Of a DNA stretch of 17,888 bases, positions 14,273 to 17,888 are shown piece after piece. Each line of letters opens with the position of its first letter. The stretch's first letter is position 1. The notes beneath the pieces are model-generated. The model was not told the DNA's origin, made no database searches, and saw nothing but the letters and a program-made list of their open reading frames with translations. This stretch comes from a bacterium. Its GTDB lineage: Bacteria > CG03. The position numbers and the translations under genes are program-made. The stretch spans positions 1-17,888 of the forward strand of contig VMTI01000210.1 in assembly GCA_013791675.1 (NCBI GenBank), read 5' to 3'.

Positions 14273-15310
14273 ATTCTTAATTTTTGCTGTAATAAATTTC
14301 ACAGCCGAGGCCCGGCTTAGTGTTTTGACTATTTTCCCTTTTTCAAAATAAACCGCTTTTTCACCCGTAAAAGCAATACCTAAATCGGCATTCCTCGCTT
14401 CGCCGGGGCCGTTCACCTCACAGCCCATAACAGCAACATTCAGAGTTTTTTCTGAGGGCATATCCGCATCAGGAAATTTTCCGTATATTTCATCCAAAAT
14501 AGCTTTCAAATTCACCCGGCATCGGCCGCAGGTCGGGCATGCTATAAAATTGATTTTCCTTTTAGTCAAACCAATATCCGATAATATCGAGTATGCCACT
14601 TTAACTTCCATAATGGGATCAGCAAGCAGTGAGACCCTTATCGTATCTCCTATGCCTTCCCTCAAAAGTATACCCAAAGCAAGCGAGCTTTTAATAATGC
14701 CGTCACGCGGAAGGCCTGTGGCCGTAACGCCCATGTGGAGCGGATACGGTAACTTGTTCAAAAGACGATTGACCTCAATAGTTGTTTCCACATCTTCAGC
14801 TTTAGCGGACACTACGATATTATAAAAACGGGCTTTTTCAAGAACGCCGACTTCCTTTTGGACCGCGCTGAAAAGTTTCCGCGCTTTTACTTTCGGCGAA
14901 TCGCCTTTATTGAGCGTCTTGACGGAGCCGCTGTTGGCGCCAACTCTTATGGGAATCCCTCTCTCGCGGCAAACATCGGCCACTTCCCGCACTTTCCGGA
15001 CAGAACCTATATTAGACGGGTTTATTCTTATCTTGTCTATTCCGGCCGCCGCAGCTGTCACAGCGAGCTTCCAGTCAAAATGAATATCAGCGACAAGCGG
15101 CACCTTCACTTTTTTTCTGAGCCCGCCCAGAAACGAAGCCTCTACGGCGTTTGGCACGGCAATCCTCACAAGACGGCATCCGGCATCAGCCATGGAATTT
15201 ATCCATGAAGCCGTTTTCACGTCCGAGGGAGGAGTCTTGACCATCCCCTGCACGACGACGGGCTTTCCCCCGCCGATGCTGATGTTTCCGACTCTTACAA
15301 TCTTTTTCAT
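14258..15310 (-). CDS. ispG: 4-hydroxy-3-methylbut-2-enyl diphosphate synthase (IspG/GcpE)
   Basis: A 350-residue enzyme of the MEP pathway, converting 2-C-methyl-D-erythritol 2,4-cyclodiphosphate to HMBPP with a [4Fe-4S] cluster; the compact bacterial form. The N-terminal TIM barrel shows VVQGMVKTPPSDV, RIAVPNAVEA, VADIHFDWKLA and KIRINPSNIG. The C-terminal reductase-like domain carries the cluster ligands: C258 and C261 in CPTCGRC, C297 in GCEVNGPGE, and E304. At 194-199 the sequence is GVTATG, where many family members have GVTEAG. The last four residues and stop come from the inverted repeat. There is no strong Shine-Dalgarno, and the -10 is 7 nt from the ATG, suggesting a leaderless message. 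It probably shares a transcript with the U32 gene. Confidence 0.95.
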   Translation of the reverse strand: MKKIVRVGNISIGGGKPVVVQGMVKTPPSDVKTASWINSMADAGCRLVRIAVPNAVEASFLGGLRKKVKVPLVADIHFDWKLAVTAAAAGIDKIRINPSNIGSVRKVREVADVCRERGIPIRVGANSGSVKTLNKGDSPKVKARKLFSAVQKEVGVLEKARFYNIVVSAKAEDVETTIEVNRLLNKLPYPLHMGVTATGLPRDGIIKSSLALGILLREGIGDTIRVSLLADPIMEVKVAYSILSDIGLTKRKINFIACPTCGRCRVNLKAILDEIYGKFPDADMPSEKTLNVAVMGCEVNGPGEARNADLGIAFTGEKAVYFEKGKIVKTLSRASAVKFITAKIKNGVRS

Positions 15311-15317
15311 ACGCCTA

Positions 15318-15346
15318 AGTATAAATAATTTTCGCGGATTTCACAA
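15318..15346 (-). promoter_or_regulatory. Promoter of ispG, predicted leaderless start
   Basis: TTGTGA (15341-15346) and TATACT (15318-15323) are 17 nt apart on the minus strand. Only 7 nt separate the -10 from ATG 15310, so transcription should begin at or next to the start codon. The -35 lies inside the direct repeat at 15338-15358. Confidence 0.55.
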
Positions 15347-15358
15347 AATATTTTTAGC
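15338..15358 (+). repeat. Left direct repeat of the nucleotidyltransferase cassette
   Basis: ATTTCACAAAAT, then AT, then TTTTAGC. It matches the copy at 16128-16148 at 19 of 21 positions (only bases 13-14 differ). It overlaps the ispG -35. Confidence 0.7.
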
Positions 15359-15375
15359 TTTTTTGATGAATTTTT

Positions 15376-15383
15376 GCTATTAT
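15376..15383 (+). promoter_or_regulatory. Candidate promoter of the nucleotidyltransferase module
   Basis: The -10 TATTAT (15378-15383) is preceded by TTTTTGC, close to the TTTTTTGCTATACT of the RND promoter, but the TG lies one base off the ideal extended position. No good -35 is visible. The -10 ends 5 nt before ATG 15389 and there is no Shine-Dalgarno, again suggesting a leaderless message. Confidence 0.35.
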
Positions 15384-15388
15384 TGCAT

Positions 15389-15586
15389 ATGGTAAAAAAC
15401 TCAAAAGTTCTTGAAAAATTCGAGCGCGATTACGTTTCATCACGCAAACAGAGCTATGCTGCCAAACTGAAAATATACGAGGCGCTGTACAAAGAAGCCC
15501 GGCAACTCGGAACGCTGCCCCTTAAAAATCCGCTGGAAAGTATAGAAACCGTTATAAAACTCGCAAAAGCATTAAACAGTGTTTGA
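15389..15586 (+). CDS. Small helical partner protein of the nucleotidyltransferase (candidate antitoxin)
   Basis: A 65-residue charged protein, predicted helical almost throughout: VLEKFERDYVSSRKQSYAAK, then IYEALYKEARQLGTLPLKNP, then ESIETVIKLAKALNSV. I recall similar short proteins encoded directly before AbiEii-like nucleotidyltransferases, with the same LKIYEALYxEAxxLG-x-x-PLKxPLExIE pattern, but no function is established to my knowledge. It overlaps the next gene by 8 nt, so translation is coupled. I chose ATG 15389 over an in-frame TTG at 15374 because the -10 lies between them. If the pair is a toxin-antitoxin module, this would be the antitoxin by size and position; it has no obvious DNA-binding motif. 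Confidence 0.65.
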   Translation: MVKNSKVLEKFERDYVSSRKQSYAAKLKIYEALYKEARQLGTLPLKNPLESIETVIKLAKALNSV

Positions 15587-16127
15587 AAAACTACTTGAAC
15601 GCATCACGGGAAAATTAAAAAAACTTAAAATCTCCTACATGGTCATAGGCGGCCAGGCGGTGCTGCTCTACGGCGAACCGCGGCTGACAAAGGACATCGA
15701 TATCACTCTCGGCGTTGATATAGACTCATTTTTCGCTATTGAAAGCATGGCCGCTAAAGCAAATTTAAAACCTCTTGTAGAAAACGCTTCCGCGTTTGTA
15801 AACAAAACCTATGTTTATCCCTGCGAAGATAAAAATTCCGGTATCAGAATTGATTTTATATTTTCAAATTCACTCTATGAAAAAACCGCTATAAAAAGAG
15901 CGCGAAAAATTAAAATCGGCAAAAGCTTTATAAAATTCGCGAGCCCCGAAGACATCATCATTCACAAAATCATTGCCGGCAGGCCCGTGGATATGAAAGA
16001 CGCGGAAAACATAAGTTTAAAACAGTCCAAACTCAACAGAGCTTATATTCTACAGTGGCTCAAAAAATTTGAGATTACTCTCAATAAAAACTTCACTCAA
16101 ACATTCAAAAATATGCCGAGCTCCTGA
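15579..16127 (+). CDS. Nucleotidyltransferase of the AbiEii/MenT-like family
   Basis: A 182-residue polymerase-beta-fold nucleotidyltransferase, starting at GTG 15579. Motifs: GGQAVLLYGEPRLTKDIDIT (G24, G25, R35, T37, D39, D41), third acidic residue D92 in IRIDFIF, and the family's C-terminal block ASPEDIIIHKIIAGRPVDMK followed by DAENI. Relatives include AbiEii and MenT toxins, which transfer nucleotides to tRNA or other targets, and uncharacterised enzymes annotated only as nucleotidyltransferases. All catalytic acids are present, so it should be active. The start lies inside the preceding small ORF. The stop is immediately followed by the right direct repeat at 16128. Antitoxin or housekeeping roles cannot be excluded; the toxin role is by family analogy. 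Confidence 0.8.
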   Translation: MFEKLLERITGKLKKLKISYMVIGGQAVLLYGEPRLTKDIDITLGVDIDSFFAIESMAAKANLKPLVENASAFVNKTYVYPCEDKNSGIRIDFIFSNSLYEKTAIKRARKIKIGKSFIKFASPEDIIIHKIIAGRPVDMKDAENISLKQSKLNRAYILQWLKKFEITLNKNFTQTFKNMPSS

Positions 16128-16148
16128 ATTTCACAAAATGCTTTTAGC
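16128..16148 (+). repeat. Right direct repeat of the nucleotidyltransferase cassette
   Basis: ATTTCACAAAAT, then GC, then TTTTAGC, matching 15338-15358 at 19 of 21 positions. It begins at the first base after the nucleotidyltransferase stop codon. A weak TTAGC/GCTAA stem on the minus strand overlaps its end and could help terminate the Kelch transcript. Confidence 0.7.
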
Positions 16149-16167
16149 CCCTACCCGCTAACACCAT

Positions 16168-17247
16168 CTATTTTCTCGCGGCTCTTAATAAATTCTCATG
16201 TGTAACAGACTGTATATAGCCCAAGCAGGGACCATAGGTCGAATTATTGCCCCCTATTATATAAACCGTTTCTTTGACCTTAACAACCGCATTGTGCCGG
16301 CTGGCTAAATATATCGCGCAGGGTTGGTAATGATATATTTTGAACATGGATTTCCGCGGTTGAAAAACATCATGAATGCCGCGGCTCATTATAACATCCC
16401 ATTTATTTGAATTAAAATCATACGCCCAAACACGATCCAGTTCATAATAGTCCCCAAAACTGTATATTTTATTCCCCATAATGACGCAATGATGGGCGCT
16501 AATCTCAAAAGGAAGATCCGGCAATTTCGCCCATCTGTCTTTTTTTATGTCATACACTTCAAAATTCTTTACAGCTATTTTACCGTCATATCCACCTATG
16601 GCATAGACCAGCCCGTCTTTTTCAACAACATCCGTTTGTCTTCCCAATAACATTGAAGCGCCTTCTGTCCACTTATCCGTTTTCACATCATAAATATCCA
16701 CTTTATAAGAAATCCTGCCGCGTGGACGAAGCCAACTACCCCCGAAAATATACATTTTCCCGTCGGCCATCACAGACGAAACAGAGTAACGGGGGCTTGG
16801 AAACGGCGCGCCCTCTCCAAGCGAATCAGTCTCAGGGTCGTATATTTCCAAACGGGAATTCGACTGATTACCCTCGCCATAGCCGCCTGTAATATAGATT
16901 TTACCGTCGTAAACTTCGGCGGTGTGATATCTTCTCGGGAGCAGTTTTGTTTTCATCAGAGTTACTTTACCGGTGACAGTATTAAATCTTTCTATATCAC
17001 CGACTTGCCCATCCTCCGCGCTTCCGCCCAAAATATACAGGCACTCTCCTACGGCAATCGCCGGCATTCCATATCGCGGAATAATAAGCCTATGTTTTGT
17101 TTTTGCGCTTTTTTGCAGATGACTCCGTGAAAACCAAACGGCAATACCAATTACAAATAACGATAAGAGAATTCTGACAAGTGTGTCTGAAAAACCGGCT
17201 CCGCCCTGCTTTCCCACAGCATCCCTGCCGGACCTGTTCCCCATCAT
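16168..17247 (-). CDS. Membrane-anchored Kelch-repeat protein
   Basis: A 359-residue protein with one N-terminal membrane helix (about 22-39, TLVRILLSLFVIGIAVWF) and a Kelch beta-propeller outside or in the periplasm. About six blades are visible, each with a paired-glycine strand and a later Y-D or Y/W motif: YILGGSAEDG, YITGGYGEGNQ with RLEIYDPETDS, YIFGGSW with VDIYDVKTDKW, YAIGGYDG with FEVYDIKKDRW, YSFGDYY with WAYDFNSNKW, and YIIGGNN. The fifth blade has GD instead of GG. Kelch propellers bind proteins or sugars; no ligand can be named. No Shine-Dalgarno is evident before ATG 17247; a second ATG follows at once. It lies 36 nt downstream of the SPFH gene on the same strand, so co-transcription is likely. 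Confidence 0.85.
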   Translation of the reverse strand: MMGNRSGRDAVGKQGGAGFSDTLVRILLSLFVIGIAVWFSRSHLQKSAKTKHRLIIPRYGMPAIAVGECLYILGGSAEDGQVGDIERFNTVTGKVTLMKTKLLPRRYHTAEVYDGKIYITGGYGEGNQSNSRLEIYDPETDSLGEGAPFPSPRYSVSSVMADGKMYIFGGSWLRPRGRISYKVDIYDVKTDKWTEGASMLLGRQTDVVEKDGLVYAIGGYDGKIAVKNFEVYDIKKDRWAKLPDLPFEISAHHCVIMGNKIYSFGDYYELDRVWAYDFNSNKWDVIMSRGIHDVFQPRKSMFKIYHYQPCAIYLASRHNAVVKVKETVYIIGGNNSTYGPCLGYIQSVTHENLLRAARK

Positions 17248-17283
17248 GTGAGCGTCCGACGGCGGTTACCGGATGTGATTGTG

Positions 17284-17888
17284 TTATTTCCCGGCAGGAG
17301 CCTTTTTTCTTAAAGGCAGCACGCCGGCCAGATCGCCGATAACATTGACCAGTTCGGTGTTTGAAGGCACCACAATTTTGGCGTTATCTTCCAGGGCTGT
17401 TTCAACCGCCTGAAGTTTTCTCAAAAGCTGAGCGTTACCGACAAAATATTTATTCGCCGCTTCATTAACAAGCCGAATCGCCTCGGCTTCTCCCTGCGCC
17501 TGAAGAATTCTTGACTGCCTTATGCCCTCGGCTTCCTTTATCTTTGATCGTTTCGCCCCGTCCGCGACGGTTTCGGTTGCCGTCGCGTAATCTATCGCGG
17601 CAATCTTCTCATTTTCCGCTTTTACAACTTTATTCATTGTCTCCTGCACGTCTTTGGGCGGATCAATTTGTTTTAATTCCGTTCTGACAATTTCAATTCC
17701 CCAGTTACCGGTCTCTTCCCGCAGCGTGGTATGCAGTCCGGTATTAATTTTTCCTCTTTCGCTGTTGGCGGATTTCAGCGTCAGTGTTCCGATTATATTT
17801 CTCAAAGTCGTCCTTGCCAAATTTACAATCTGCCACTGGTAATCATTCACATTATACTGTGAGTTTTTGACATCCACTTCAGTATCTT
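17284..17888 (-). CDS. SPFH/band-7 protein (stomatin/paraslipin-like), C-terminal part (cut by window edge)
   Basis: The open frame runs off the right edge; at least 200 residues are present. The N-terminal membrane hairpin and the start are outside the window (a GTG at 17877 is internal). Band-7 features seen are YQWQIVNLARTTLRNIIGTL, GIEIVRTELKQIDPPKDVQE and the long coiled coil KVVKAENEKIAAIDYATATE. These are followed by AEGIRQSRILQAQGEAEAIR, the hallmark of the stomatin/slipin group, and a C-terminal hydrophobic oligomerisation patch (LVNVIGDLAGVLPL). Members form membrane rings that scaffold proteases or other membrane proteins. A partner NfeD-like protein is often adjacent but is not downstream here, where a Kelch protein occurs instead. 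The family call is secure; the exact subgroup is not. Confidence 0.9.
   Translation of the reverse strand, partial: DTEVDVKNSQYNVNDYQWQIVNLARTTLRNIIGTLTLKSANSERGKINTGLHTTLREETGNWGIEIVRTELKQIDPPKDVQETMNKVVKAENEKIAAIDYATATETVADGAKRSKIKEAEGIRQSRILQAQGEAEAIRLVNEAANKYFVGNAQLLRKLQAVETALEDNAKIVVPSNTELVNVIGDLAGVLPLRKKAPAGK

Noticed and set aside
15374..15376. TTG as the start of the small partner protein
   Set aside because: It lies upstream of the predicted -10 and adds only MLLLH; ATG 15389 fits better.
17875..17877. GTG as the start of the SPFH gene
   Set aside because: The frame continues upstream to the window edge, and the band-7 domain would lack its N-terminal half if translation began here.
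1..17888. CRISPR array, tRNA, rRNA, transposase or integrase
   Set aside because: No regularly spaced repeats, cloverleaf or rRNA-like sequence, or recombinase motifs were found.

Overview
This window looks like chromosomal DNA from a Gram-negative bacterium. It has two TolC-type outer-membrane channels, an RND pump, a MacB-type ABC exporter and ispG of the MEP isoprenoid pathway. The number of toxin-antitoxin modules, a strong arm-like repeat and the mix of gene families would fit an uncultured lineage such as Elusimicrobiota or Omnitrophota, but nothing seen here fixes the taxon. I found no rRNA, tRNA, CRISPR array, transposase or integrase gene.

Layout. 1-470 (minus): the start of a TerB/DjlA-like membrane-anchored protein, preceded by a tightly coupled 38-codon ORF with an excellent Shine-Dalgarno. 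515-1205 (minus): a HigB/HigA toxin-antitoxin operon with its own promoter and operator. 1221-5365 (minus): an overlapping operon for a tripartite ABC exporter in the order tolC-like, membrane-fusion protein, macB-like. 5366-5535: a ~100-bp multi-hairpin element between two 11-bp direct repeats. 5536-6301 (minus): a second, related HigB/HigA module with a consensus promoter. 6308-10982 (plus): an RND pump plus a second TolC-like channel, with no adaptor gene. 10997-12029 (minus): a HEPN/MNT toxin-antitoxin module. 12050-15310 (minus): ispG followed by a U32-family protein. A perfect 24-bp inverted repeat joins the two genes and encodes the end of one and the start of the other. 15338-16148: a plus-strand nucleotidyltransferase module (small partner plus AbiEii/MenT-like enzyme) bracketed by 19/21 direct repeats. 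16168-17888 (minus): a membrane-anchored Kelch protein behind an SPFH/band-7 protein cut by the window edge.

How the parts relate. The ABC exporter and the RND pump are divergent operons. Each has a similar bipartite leader (TTTGTAACTT, 12-13 nt, CGCGTCTAA), which suggests they once shared a regulatory region that the HigBA module and the hairpin element now separate. The RND operon has a channel but no adaptor, so it may borrow one. Four toxin-antitoxin-like modules in about 15.6 kb, together with arm-like repeats and direct repeats at gene boundaries, point to an insertion-prone accessory region laid over ordinary efflux and housekeeping genes. The best candidates for something undescribed are the repeat that supplies gene termini and the direct-repeat-bounded nucleotidyltransferase cassette.
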